Positions 9,846 to 20,595 of a stretch of DNA of 30,074 nt are shown here, one piece after another (position 1 is the first letter of the stretch; the number at the start of each line of letters is the position of its first letter). The stretch lies in contig JAANSK020315928.1 in the NCBI GenBank assembly GCA_011763485.2, forward strand, positions 1 to 30,074, written 5' to 3'. The stretch is from Isoetes engelmannii. Taxonomy: Eukaryota; Streptophyta; Lycopodiopsida; Isoetales; Isoetaceae. The translations under genes were made by a program, and so were the position numbers. The notes under the pieces were generated by a model, which was not told the DNA's origin, searched no databases, and saw only the letters and a list, made by a program, of their open reading frames with translations.

Positions 9846-12388
9846 ATGGCAGGGGGAGAATCTGTAAAGCTACAGGCCGGAACTTTGGAGGTCACTCCAA
9901 CATGGGCTGTCTCTGCAGTTTGCACCATATTTGTTCTGGTTTCTTTTATTTTGGAAAGATTGCTCCATCATATGGGCAAAGTAAGTACTGTCGCATACAT
10001 ATCTTTACTTCTTTGTATGATCTGCAGTTATCTAATTAATTATTTATTCTTCACAGTGGCTTTCCAGAAACGATCAGCCTGCCCTATTCAAGGCGCTTCA
10101 AAAAATGAAGGAAGGTGAGATTCCATTACTCTCTTCCATAAGAATGTTAATAAACAAAGAGAATGTCGGTTCTTATTATTGTAGACTGATGCTGTTTCTG
10201 ACATTGGCTTGTCTAAGTTTTAAAATATGTCGCCTCTTGCTTTATGCATTTCCGCTTTGTGCAGAGTTGATGCTGGTTGGCTTTATGTCTCTACTCATTG
10301 CTGTCTTCCAGCAACTTATAGCAGACATCTGCATGCCGCCATGGTATCTGAATCACATGCTTCCATGCAAGCTTACTGAAGAACAGCTTAAGGAGTTAGA
10401 ACCTTCGCAGTCCGTGGCCAATTCTACACATAATCTGAGAAGAAATCTGGCAGCAGCAGTTGAAAGCAAATGTTTCAGCAAGGTGCTTTGCAACTCTATC
10501 CTCTTCTTTGAAGAGAAGAATTGACAAATATTTCTTTCAGGGAAAAGTTCCTTTTATGTCTCTAGAAGGCATTCATCAACTACACATCTTTCTGTTTGCG
10601 TTGGCAATAGTACATGTGGTTTACAGTTGTCTAACTATGGTCGTTGGAAGATGGAAGGTGAGCATACATGACCAACGTCTTTTTCTTTTATTTTGTTAAG
10701 GACACTAGCATGTCTAGCACATTACTGATTATGTAGCATTTTTGGTGCAGCTACATGCTTGGAAAGCCTGGGAAGCCACAGCCCACACACTAGATTATGA
10801 ACCTCTGAAGGGTAAACATGCTCAACTGATACTTTGGGAAACCTGGATTGCCTGACAGCCTGTTTTTGGCATTAGTTATGTCAAGATCCCTAAACCTAAA
10901 GCGACAGAGTACCTTTGTCCGAGCTCATGCGCAACCTAAATGGTCAACTGGTCTATCTGTATGGATGGTAATCAAAATTTACTAGCTGATGTTGGTTGAG
11001 GTAGAAGCTGCAGCAAGAATGAGACCTTTGTACCTTGTATAGGTGTGCTTCTTTCATCAATTTGGAAGATCTGTAACAGAAAGTGACTATCTAACCCTTC
11101 GGCATGGCTTTCTCATGGTGAGCTTATATTGTTGAGTTCGCACAATTTAGCTAGGGGAGACATCTGAAAAACGCTTTGTTCTCTGGCAGAAACACAATAT
11201 CAATAAAAGCTTTGATTTTCACGCTTACATGTTGCGTGCTTTTGAAGATGATTTCAAGAAGGTGGTTGGTATTAGGCATGCACAGATAGCCCTGAAGTCC
11301 TTTTTCAATTAATCAGTTTCAATACTCCTACTGAAACGCTTCTATTATCACAGTGCTTCTATGTGGGTCTTCATCATGCTATTTCTTTTGTCCAATGTAC
11401 ATGGTAATGTTTTTTCATCAATGGTTTCCTAACTTCAATGTTCATCACCCTGTCCAATCTGGTACTCTAATTTGTTGACTGCAGGTTTGTTTAGTTATTT
11501 CTGGATATCTTTCATACCCCTCTTGGTAAGGAATATATGCAATAAAAGCTGACTCTTGCTGTTCTAACATCAAATTTTTTTCTTTATATTATTCCACTTG
11601 CAGATTATTCTCATCGTTGGAACTAAGCTGCAACACATTATTGTTACTTTGGCGGTGGAAATTGCCCAACAAGAAGAAACTAGAATGTTTAATGCGGCAG
11701 TAAAGCCAAGAGATGAGCTGTTCTGGTTCAGCAAGCCTAAGCTTATACTTACACTTATACACTTTGCTCTTTTCCAGGTAAAGGAACAAACCTTGTCCAA
11801 ATGGACAACAGAAGTTCTTCTTTGTTGTTCTTCTTGACTGATTAAATGTCTTTTGTTTTCACAGAATGCTCTTGAATTAGCTCTTTTTTTCTGGATATGG
11901 GTAAGAGAAATAGTGAACTCATATGTTGTCTTAGTATCCCCTAGATCAAATTTCATTCTGTCATGCAGGCAACATTTGGTTTTAACTCCTGCTTCATGGA
12001 AAGCCTTGGATATGTCATAGTTCGACTCGTCATTGGGTAAACTTAAGTTTTCAATATTCAAATTGGAGTGAGGGCTTTGTAAGTTATCAACTGATATGAT
12101 ATTTCCATGGTCTTCATCAGGGTAGTAGTTTTTATCCTATGCAGCTATACCACATTACCTCTATATGCATTGGTTACACAGGTACAATATCTCTCAAAAT
12201 GCAGTCCTAAGAAATCTTTACGTTAACATTTGGTATTCCAGATGGGTTCACGTTACAAAGCAGCTATATTTAATGAAGATGTGAAAGAAGCATTGACTGG
12301 CTGGCGTGAAAAAGCCAAGAAACGGGCAAGCGTACATGGTGGTTCTACTCACAAGGCTGTGGAAACTGAAATGCAAGATGCCCACTAG
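9846..12388 (+). CDS. MLO-like: MLO-like seven-transmembrane protein, 15 exons
   Basis: Plant MLO family: plasma-membrane proteins with seven membrane helices and a cytosolic calmodulin-binding tail. Members act in powdery mildew susceptibility, pollen tube reception or root thigmotropism. Exons: 9846-9980, 10057-10114, 10265-10482, 10541-10657, 10751-10811, 10876-10967, 11043-11117, 11190-11275, 11354-11403, 11485-11525, 11604-11777, 11865-11900, 11969-12036, 12121-12181, 12242-12388. They join in frame to 472 residues. Hallmarks: [15 protein letters not shown] and ERLLHHMGK at the N-terminus, [11 protein letters not shown], the Cys-rich first loop (ICMPPWY, MLPC), [42 protein letters not shown], and calmodulin-site Trp445 in [13 protein letters not shown]. 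The tail after it is short (about 20 residues past the basic cluster), against 50-150 in many members. Intron 8 starts with GC. An in-frame ATG at 9834 would add four residues. Confidence 0.95.
11276..11353 (+). other. GC-AG intron in MLO-like gene (intron 8)
   Basis: Only a boundary after ATTAG at 11275 keeps the conserved VVGIS sequence in frame with exon 9. The intron then begins GCATGC instead of GT and ends CAG at 11353 (78 nt). The GT a few bases earlier would shift the frame. Confidence 0.8.
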
Positions 12389-12809
12389 TACAATCGCCTT
12401 AAAATCGCAATACAAATATCAAAATATAAAAAATGTATTTAAGTAATGGAAACAATAGTTGCAAACTAAATTCTTCACTGCAATCTTATGCAAAGAGAAA
12501 AGGGGAGAAAGTTCTTATCGCAATACACTAAATCTGAGCCAGATAATCCATTAAAACATGGTATTCAATAAACCCATTATATTCACCATTGATATACCTG
12601 TTATACCCGTGGTGCACCATGCCATGGGTGCCTTTTACACACATGCATTTGTGGCCCTTGCCCGTTGGGCCCTTGCCCTTTTTGGGCCCTTTAAGGGAAA
12701 CTCCTGGTTTATGTGGTGGGTGAAGGGCATGTTTTAGATATACAAGAAAATGATTTCCCTCTATTGGCTGATTGGAATCCTGTTTGCCCTTGATTGCCTT
12801 AAATTTTGT
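12389..12809. other. MLO 3' flank, GGGCCC-rich patch
   Basis: No gene recognised. Near 12650-12700 CCCTTGCCC and GGGCCCTT motifs recur, standing out as a GC-rich patch in AT-rich DNA. The 103-codon minus-strand frame over this patch has no family motif. Confidence 0.45.
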
Positions 12810-13240
12810 AATGATTCTCCTAGATTCTAGGATTCCCATAGGATACTTCTAGGTTCTCCAAGATTCTCTTAAGGTTTTTTTTTTTATTCTCCAAGATTTT
12901 ATGAAGACTTTTCTAGATTCTTTAAAGATTCCCCTATATAGATTTTACGTATTCTCTTATATTCCCTAATATTCTATGAAGATTCCTGTAGATGCTCTTA
13001 AGATTTCTCTAGAGTCCCTTTGATTTCATGAAGATTCCTCTAGATTCTCCAATATTCTAGAAAGGTTCTACTAGATTCTCCAAGAGTATATAAGGATTCT
13101 CCAAGCTTCTCTTAAGGTTCCTACAAATTCTCAAAGTTTCTCTTAAAATTCCTGTAGATCGTCTTAGATTCTCTCAAGATTCCTTAAGATTCTAGTAAGA
13201 TTTTGCATGGTTCCTTAAGATTCCGCAAAGATTCTGCAGT
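12810..13240. repeat. Degenerate GATTCT minisatellite-like array
   Basis: About 430 bp built from variants of AGATTCTCCAAGATTCT and CTTAAGATTCC, with GATTC recurring roughly every 8-14 bases. No two units are identical, so it is an old, eroded tandem array. A run of T interrupts it near 12878. No coding signal. Confidence 0.75.
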
Positions 13241-13725
13241 TCTATCAAATTAGCTCCAACAGCGACGAAACGATGACAAATTACCAGTCATTAAAAAGCT
13301 CTCGACGAGAGGAATTGGAATTCAATGGTGTAGGCCCCACCTTGAGTTGATGCTCCCCATTGCTGATACTGTTGTTTGAAGTCGAGCACAAAAAAAGAAG
13401 CTCCTCATAAAGCTATGTAACGAATGAAATGTCATCTCATCCCTTTTCTACATTAATTATTTCTTCAAGATATCCGGCTCAAAGACGTCTCAACCAGCTC
13501 AGTCTAAGATAGATCAACTTAGATCCAGAGATTTGGCCCAGATTCTCATTTGTCTGGTCTAAAACTTCCGCAGTAAATTCTTCTCTTTAGCACCAGAACA
13601 GGACACACTGGACACCAGGTCTAGATCCTCTGTTTATCCGACTCCCTTGGAAACGAAACAAGTCGAAAACAGCTCCAAGGTCCCTCGCTTCTGCCTGATG
13701 CAAGGCCGTTTAGACGTTCTGCAAA
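13241..13725. other. Intergenic DNA, nothing recognised
   Basis: Mixed-composition sequence without long open frames, splice structure or recognisable repeats. Confidence 0.45.
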
Positions 13726-13815
13726 GCTTCCACTGCTTCCACTTTTGCTGACGCTGCCCGTGTCGACTCCCTAAAACCACATAACGCGTCTCCACCTTCA
13801 GATCTCTGCTTGCTG
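13726..13815. repeat. Dispersed repeat, copy A
   Basis: Aligns by eye, imperfectly, with 20225-20317 (copy B). Shared landmarks in the same order are CTGCTTCC, GCTGCCCG, the CCCTAAAACCA / CCCAAAAACCA segment, CCACCTTC and a terminal TTGCTG / TGGCTGG element. The family is not identified. Confidence 0.4.
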
Positions 13816-14964
13816 TAAAAAATGGAATAACACGTGTTTGTCACATGGTTAGTTTCTTTGTAATCAGTTGCATTTTCTATAAGATCAAGCTGCAAAATTG
13901 GTTCAGTACCAGTTTGCGGCAAGGTGGTTAGTTCAATTGGATGAGGAAGGTTTGATCGACAATGTCAGCCTATTTGAATGCAGCCCATGCCTATGATAGA
14001 GATCTGCTTTGCCTTTAGAATTGACTCGTGCTCGATATATTGACTTCTATTATATTCTGAAATGAAACTTGTTTTGCTTCATTTCCCAGAATGATATGTG
14101 ACCATTAAAGACAGTCCATCTGGTTTATTTTAGCAAAGGGCTTTAGCATACAATCTGGTGTCTGTTGACCTGGATGGTTGTTGCGATCAAAATAATCGCA
14201 AACACCAAATGTTTAAGGACCAACATAATTTACAAATAAGGACCCAATGGTTCATTTGTACATCTCTTCTATTTAATAAGAGTAGGTCCTTCGTGCGACA
14301 TCATCTCTAAATCATGTTGGCCCTACTAGTGAGAAGCTGCTCCTAGCCTTGATGCCTTACAATCCTTACGTACTCAACTATATGATCACGATCTTGCCTG
14401 ATGTCCACCTTTTTGGATGAACCGAATAAAACAAAGCCACCTTCGCAACTCCATTCCTGCCTTAGTGATTAAGGATACATTAGGTCCAGCTCGTCTTTCA
14501 AGTCTCTTTTTTGGTAAACTTATTTCCTTCTACTGTTTAGATGTCATTCTCTTAATTTTCTGTAGCGGATAACGGTTGCTTCCAGTTATGTATATTCAGA
14601 GAGGAGCTCAACCAAGCTACCATTCACTACTAGTTTCAAGAAGTTTAGCATGAAGAGGCTAACGAATTTACACTCTGTCTGCAGGAGCATCAAAGCAACT
14701 CCTCCTTTGCAGTAACATGAAACATATCCAACAAATGCCTTGGCTTATAGAGGCTTCTTTTGAGCCATTCGAGCACGATAGCGGAGTTTGGTAACATTGA
14801 TTTTTAGGAACTCTATAATATTGAAGTTTGACGTGCTTGTTCATGCTAGTTGACCAACAATTTGAAATGCCTTGGATCATATTGTTTATTTTTTGTTTTT
14901 ACCTTTTTTTTTTTAGCGCAACAGCCCAACCAGGGGTCTTAAGTTATCTGAAAGCCTAGCCTAT
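13816..14964. other. Intergenic DNA, no gene recognised
   Basis: No convincing coding exon on either strand. A small hairpin (TTGCGAT...ATCGCAA) lies near 14183. A 70-codon minus-strand frame at 14668-14880 has no motif I can name. Confidence 0.45.
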
Positions 14965-15034
14965 CCACGTGTCCTAAAATTTGAGGTGGACTAGATATTC
15001 CACGTGTCCTAAAATTTGAGGTGGACTAGATATT
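14965..15034. promoter_or_regulatory. Perfect 35-bp tandem duplication, each copy with a G-box
   Basis: 14965-14999 and 15000-15034 are identical. Each contains CCACGTGT, the plant G-box CACGTG bound by bZIP and bHLH (PIF-type) factors. The pair lies about 260 bp upstream of the ATG at 15295 and just before a pyrimidine-rich, leader-like stretch (about 15110-15200), consistent with a promoter. Confidence 0.65.
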
Positions 15035-15294
15035 GACCCTTTGATTTTGATCTAAATCGTTAGACGGCTGAGAAAAATAGCGGAACAATAGCTCTTCAGG
15101 AACGTCGCCATAACTCCCCGACCCCCGACCCGTTTCCTCCTAGCCTTTGCTTCCTTTCTTTCGCTTCCTACTTCCCGTGGTGTTGCTTTCTCATTTTTTT
15201 TACGAGATAGGCCGAAAGTTTTTTTTAAAGATATTGGTCGGTAGAGCTATGCCGGATAAAGCAATCATGTTGCTACTATGTCCTCCAGAAGACA

Positions 15295-15650
15295 ATGGCT
15301 TCTTCTACCAAAGGCTTCGCACCTCGGGATGGCGAAAAACTTGTTTATTTTCTCTCAGTGGCAAAAGGGGGAAATGGGCACTGTCCTGGTGAGTCCAGTG
15401 AGCTCACAGAAGTCTTATGCCAAGCATTATGCAATCGCCTGAAAGGTTTGCTTAGCTCTTTAATTATTTTATGCAAAGCGTTTTACATTTACTAATTGAG
15501 AAGTCGTAAATTGTTATAGGTCACTTGGTGCATTGGCTTATACAAGATTTAGTGACATATTTGTGGAGTGCAAACGTTCCGGTTTGCAAGGATCGAATCT
15601 TGGGTATAAGACTTAAAGCTTTTGTGCCACACTTAAAGTACTTTTTATAA
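15295..15650 (+). CDS. Unrecognised small two-exon gene candidate
   Basis: The ATG at 15295 has a good plant context (ACAATGGCT). Exon 1 (15295-15445) begins MASSTKGFAPRDGEKLVYF and ends at a GTTTGC donor; a 74-nt intron ends TATAG at 15519; exon 2 (15520-15650) continues in frame (GHLVHWLIQDLVTYLW) to TAA, giving 93 residues. The upstream CT-rich leader and duplicated G-boxes support a real transcription start. I recognise no family. It may instead be the 5' end of a longer or decayed gene whose later exons lie in the ORF-rich stretch downstream. Confidence 0.35.
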
Positions 15651-15897
15651 ACTTGGAGGTTCTTAAAATTTAATGGCGTAACTCTTACATTCTCAGCCTG
15701 TATCCCAATTTGGGTGTCATAAGTATTTGCAGCGTGTTTGTTCCAATGCTTTGTTTCTGTCACTACAAATAGAAGAACCGCTTTTGTAAACCATGTTCTG
15801 TCCCACCGAATAGTAACTATTTTGTATTTATATCTTATGGTTAGAAATCTCGGTTGAATTTTCACCTTATGATTTCAGATTAAGTATTAAGTTCTAT

Positions 15898-17896
15898 TAT
15901 CTGGATGTTCAAGGAGCCTCTGCCGACCTGTCAGATGATTTTTACTGCAAATGAGGATGCTATTTTTCTGCATGTACTTGTTCATGTCAGGTATTATGTG
16001 AATCTTCTCATTTGTCTATGAGCTAAAATTAATCTGCATTTGTTTTACATGAGCATCATTGCATGTACAACTCATCTCATACTTTTTATCAGGACATTAC
16101 GCCTTTTAACAACATTGGACATACGAACAGCTCTCAGATAGCAGATCAAACACTCTGGACGTGCAGAAGAAAGGCTGGCCGGTACACTTTTCAATTTCAC
16201 ATACCCTTTGGGAAGGATGAAGTAAAGAATATTCGAGGTGGTTGGTTAGATGAAAATTGGTTGGATGAATAGTTGTATAGCTTCTCGGAGTTTGACAATG
16301 TTAATATACATAGTTTTGTTATGACCTCCACATTTTATTTTAAGGCTCTATAGATGTATATTGTAGAGACAATGTCTTTAAAATTGTAGTAATTGTTGCC
16401 CCATATGGCATGCATGGGCGGCTTACTGGCTGCTGTCCTGGAGACCTTGTGCAGTCCTAGCATGCAGTTCTCTTATGATGCCATGATGGATTGGCATGGC
16501 AAAACAAGTTAGAATGTTTTTGAGGGAGGGGTGAACGGCTTCATTTTCATTGACCGTATGACTTGAACAAGTATTCGTCGTTTTAGTTAGAATGTTTTTG
16601 AGGGAGGGGTGAACGGCTTCATTTTCATTGACCGTATGACTTGAACAAGTATTCGTCGTTTTCTTTGGCCCTTAGGTGATCTATTTTGTGTTGTGCCCTG
16701 GCATAGATGCCCTTTTGTCAGCATCTTTTGACTTTTTTCAGCAGCTGAGCACTGGTACAACTACTTTCCCCTTCATTATAAGAAATAAACATGACATTTG
16801 CTTTCTTTGTTGTTGCAGTATATGAGATTTGCCGGCTTGGGACGCATAGTCCATCAAATGTTGTAATGCAGACATTAAAGCAACGTCCAATACCTGGCTT
16901 TGTAAGTGTAGATATTGCATGTAAAGCTAAGCAAGCAAGCTTTTCTTCTTGTCAGAGTTTAGAGTACGAGTATATCTCTATGCTAGAGAGTGGGTGGAGC
17001 TTAAGTGCATTTTGCAAGGCTCTCTAGAAGCTTCTTAAGTCTTTACCTGTCTCTGTGACATCCTTCAACCAGATTTTGAGCACACAACCTCTACAGGATA
17101 AACTTTGTTGTTTATGTTAAATTACAAGGCTGAATTTGTTGCATGTGTACTGGCATATGACACATTAATTCTTGGCCTTTATCTCTTATGCATACTTTGT
17201 TTATCCTTTTATATGTATATATCTTGCACTAATGATTAAGTATTGATTTTGATACCTTGATTAGGTTGTTTAATGTAATCTGTCCATCATCTGAACCAAG
17301 TGCAATGCTCAAGACTACAATTGATACATGTTAAGGGCTTGCTTCTTTCTAGCAAGTCAGGAAATAGAGAAAAAGTCAGGCAGAAGCAACAATTCTGTTG
17401 AAGAAGGAAAGTGTTCCAACTCGTTCATATCTGGATTTATAACGGCACGCATTGCCCTGCAGATTCTCACACCAGACATTATCTTTAAGGCTGGTAGTCC
17501 AATGGCATCAGGTTAATGAGCACCGTGGTTCAACAAACAGGAATCTGGAAAGACTGTAGTAGCTCTCGTAGTGCTCGGGAATCATTGCTTGAAATAGGAT
17601 CCATCTGCTTGGGTGGATTGGGCAGTTCGTGGAGCTCCTCAAAAATATTAGATTACTACATTGGTGACACCATTAATGACAACCGTAGTCTTGTTTCTTA
17701 TGCATATGAACTGTTTATTTTAGCAGAGTACAGTTTCTTAGAAAGTGGCTCAGGGCAGTTGCTTCATTCTATATTGCATGATCAGGCTGAAGTAATTGCT
17801 GAAGAAAGGACAGGCAGTACTCAGTGCACACCTGCTCATGGGTCTGGGCTGATTGACAACAGTTTGAGTGTACTTGATGAATTTGGTAACTCTTAA
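15898..17896 (+). other. ORF-rich stretch with possible exons of an unrecognised gene
   Basis: Several plus-strand open blocks are preceded by plausible AG acceptors: about 16092-16272 (DITPFNNIGHTN), 16809-16905 (YEICRLGTHSPSN), 17328-17516 (EIEKKSGRSNNS, ARIALQILTPDI) and 17516-17896 (SYAYELFILAEYSFLE). Amino-acid composition looks protein-like, but no motif identifies a family and I could not connect the blocks in one frame. They could be exons of a fast-evolving gene or remnants of one. A 78-bp tandem duplication lies between them. Confidence 0.25.
16507..16662. repeat. Perfect 78-bp tandem duplication
   Basis: 16507-16584 and 16585-16662 are identical by eye, each starting AGTTAGAATGTTTTTGAGGG. 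Identity implies a recent origin. It lies between putative exon blocks of the unrecognised stretch. Confidence 0.9.
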
Positions 17897-19405
17897 AGGA
17901 GGTAATATAATCATCGCCGTTTCGTATTCTTTAACTGCATTATTTTCTAATGGTCACAGTCTGCATGTGCAGCATGTAGCACCCTCACAAAGCAGCTGCA
18001 ATGGTTGAAATTTTACCAGCACAAGTATTGGCTAATACCTATCCAATGATTTGTTTCTTCTGTATACTGGATCTAATGATCACACTTAGAACTATTTCCA
18101 CTTGATCAACTTCTACGAGAATGTGATTCAGTTAATTGAGGTTAATTTATTCAGCTATATAACAGTATTGAGGGACTAAAACAGAAGGATAGCAATGTAT
18201 CCACCGTAGGATTGCTATCGAGCACAATAACAATATAAACCAAGATGCTCAAGACATGCATTCCAGACTAACACAGAGCACAAAGGAATTGAACACGAGC
18301 ATGACACGCCTGATCTAAATTGCTTTCTGGCTGTGATAGAAAAGTCCAGAGGAAAATTGCCATACGAAACTTGGCATGTGTCATTGTCAAATTTATTATA
18401 TCTGTCAAAAGGAGTGAAAATTTACTTTGTAAACACAAGCAATCTGGAATAAAATTGGCTATTGTAAACTGCCATCACACGGCGCATATCTTTAATACAT
18501 GGTTTATACGTAAATTAGGTGTATGTGATCAAGAAAGTAAATTCTTGCAATTATAATTTGGTCAAGTATAGCTACGCTCTAGGTCTACATTAGGCATTGG
18601 TTTTTAAAAACTTTTGTTTACAACACATGGATTTTGTTTCCAAATATGACACATGGATGACATTGTGCATTTCTTTGTTCAAATTCCATTATCATATGCC
18701 TTGTGTTGTGTTGCTTTTAAACACTGCATTATATGGGGTTAGCATAAATAAATAGTAAAGTGGTGCAGTCTTTGTTCAGATTCCACTAATAAATAATGGT
18801 TGGCGCCATAATTATATTGGTAGTTGTATTCTTCTTTATCTACAGTCATAGTTCTTATTTAGGTGGTGCCTTATAGAGCTTGGGACAAACTTAAGATCTG
18901 GATCATAAATGAATTGCCTGTAGCGGGTAATTTGCACCCACATCGTTTAGAAATAAATTCGATCAAGACACACACAGATGAGCAAATTAAAAGCTCATAA
19001 ACCACAAGAAATTGATGCTCTATATCAAATAAAACCATGAAGGTTTATCAAATATGTTGCGCAACATATACATGAATGTATCATGCATCAAGGTTTACAA
19101 ATAAATGTGCAAATGTCCAATAAATGTGCAAATGAGTCAAAATTACAAATGGGATTGTAGACGGGCTCCCAAAATAGATGCAAGCTCGATCGAATATTTG
19201 ATACTAAAATAGGGTAGAGGACATTGCATCTCTTTCAAATAAAAGATCCTAGGTGTATTCATGCCAAATATATTGCATCACTAACTTCTATAATGGAACC
19301 CAATGTTGGAGCTATATTGACAGACTTACACGGAAAAATATCATTAGGTAATAGCATGAGTATGATACTCTAGTTTGCTTCATCTTTGAAAAGCTGAAGA
19401 AGACA
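17897..19405. other. AT-rich intergenic DNA, no gene recognised
   Basis: No exon, RNA gene or complete mobile element recognised. A minor local repeat is AATAAATGTGCAAATG, twice near 19100-19133. Confidence 0.45.
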
Positions 19406-19609
19406 GGACTATGGAAATCCAAACATAAAATTGCCCAAGCCTTCTGTTGCGCCTTTTTGCTAGTCTTTTTTTTTTTTTTTTTTGCAGGGATACAATAAAA
19501 TTTTGGACTATGGAAATCCAAGCATAAAATTGCCCAAGCCTTCTGTTGCGCCTTTTTGCTAGTTTTTTTTTTTTTTTTTTTTTTTTTTGCAGGGATACAA
19601 TAAAATTTT
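19406..19609. repeat. Tandem duplication of about 100 bp with poly-T tract
   Basis: Copy 1 (19406-19504) and copy 2 (19505-19609) share GGACTATGGAAATCCAA, GCCCAAGCCTTCTGTTGCG and GCAGGGATACAATAAAA. They differ mainly in T-run length (18 versus 26) and in a couple of bases. Low-complexity open frames over it are artefacts of the T-runs. Confidence 0.9.
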
Positions 19610-20224
19610 GTTGAGCGGTACAATATGTTGTCATTATGCATGAATGTTAATCCAAAATATACCAATAAAAGTACTAAGTAATATATGCACTACTATCAAA
19701 CAAAGAAACGCCTAATAATGCAATGAATCTACCTTCATAATTCTAATAGGCATGCAGACTCTAAATATCACAGATTAAATTAAAGTCAATATCTTCCTTG
19801 TCATTTATGAGTGCACAAGTAAATAATCCTAATTATAAAACTCTGCTGTGCAATTAGCATGTTAAGCTGCAAGCTGATTCCAAGAAGATGGTCTTTTCTA
19901 TCATCAAGGCATTTAGTGCATTTTAAACCTCGGTAATTTTTGGCCATGCCAATCCGGCAGTTCCTTACACCCTGTTCCAAGATAAGAAACACAAAATTTA
20001 TTTATATAGGGCATGTTCCCAAGGAGATAAACCATCTCTGATCTGGGACGGCTCTGAAGGGCGGCCGCTTCAACCCTAAGAAAACTGTTAAGCAAAGTTC
20101 TACCCTAACCAGGAAGAAACAAAGAAAAGGAAATGATCCATAACGCTTAAAGTTAACCTAGGGCTTTCTGGAAGATCGCCAAGGCTCCCCTGCTTCCGCC
20201 TGAAGCTCCGATTCAGGCCAAGGA
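19610..20224. other. Intergenic DNA, no gene recognised
   Basis: AT-rich to about 20000, then more GC-rich toward HCAR. No supported gene; small minus-strand frames here lack motifs. Confidence 0.45.
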
Positions 20225-20317
20225 CTTCCCCTGCTTCCGCTTCTGCCGCCGCTGCCCGCTGCCCATGTAGACGCCCAAAAACCAAGATTGCATTCCCACC
20301 TTCCGATGGCTGGCAAG
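20225..20317. repeat. Dispersed repeat, copy B
   Basis: Counterpart of 13726-13815 in the same orientation. It lies about 280-370 bp upstream of the HCAR start codon, inside a GC-rich patch with short CTGCTTCCGC repeats. Confidence 0.4.
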
Positions 20318-20466
20318 AGAATCTGCATCGTCTAAGTTTCATTTGAACCCACAGAAATGACAAACTAGCCATGCCGTCAAATATCGCTAATTTAAGAATA
20401 ATCCCCGGAATATTACAACCAAAATAAATCTGGGCCTCTACTAACGAAATCCCACCTCCAGCAAAA

Positions 20467-20489
20467 GGGTTGCCCCCTACGGGCAACCC
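20467..20489. promoter_or_regulatory. Perfect hairpin upstream of HCAR
   Basis: GGGTTGCCC and GGGCAACCC flank CCTAC (9-bp arms, 5-nt loop), ending 106 bp before the HCAR ATG. It could fold in the 5' leader RNA or be a palindromic protein site; which of these is not shown. Confidence 0.5.
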
Positions 20490-20595
20490 ATAGAAACACA
20501 TTCTCGGGTCGTCCACAGCCAACCTTCGATTATTATACAACAATCGCATAAAATTGTAAACCTCAATTAACCTTATCTTGCATCTGGCCCGGACT

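Noticed and set aside
11570-12061. 163-codon minus-strand frame
   Set aside because: Antisense shadow of MLO exons 11-13, which are conserved on the plus strand.
12810-13240. CRISPR-like or satellite array
   Set aside because: Units are short, degenerate and without unique spacers in a eukaryotic context; described as an eroded minisatellite instead.
19312-19665. Lys-run open frames on the minus strand
   Set aside because: Products of the duplicated poly-T tract, not protein coding.
20100-20549. 149-codon minus-strand open frame upstream of HCAR
   Set aside because: No family motif, low-complexity Ala/Glu patch from CTGCTTCCGC repeats, overlaps dispersed repeat copy B, and its ATG is only 47 bp from the HCAR ATG. 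A divergent gene is not excluded but unsupported.
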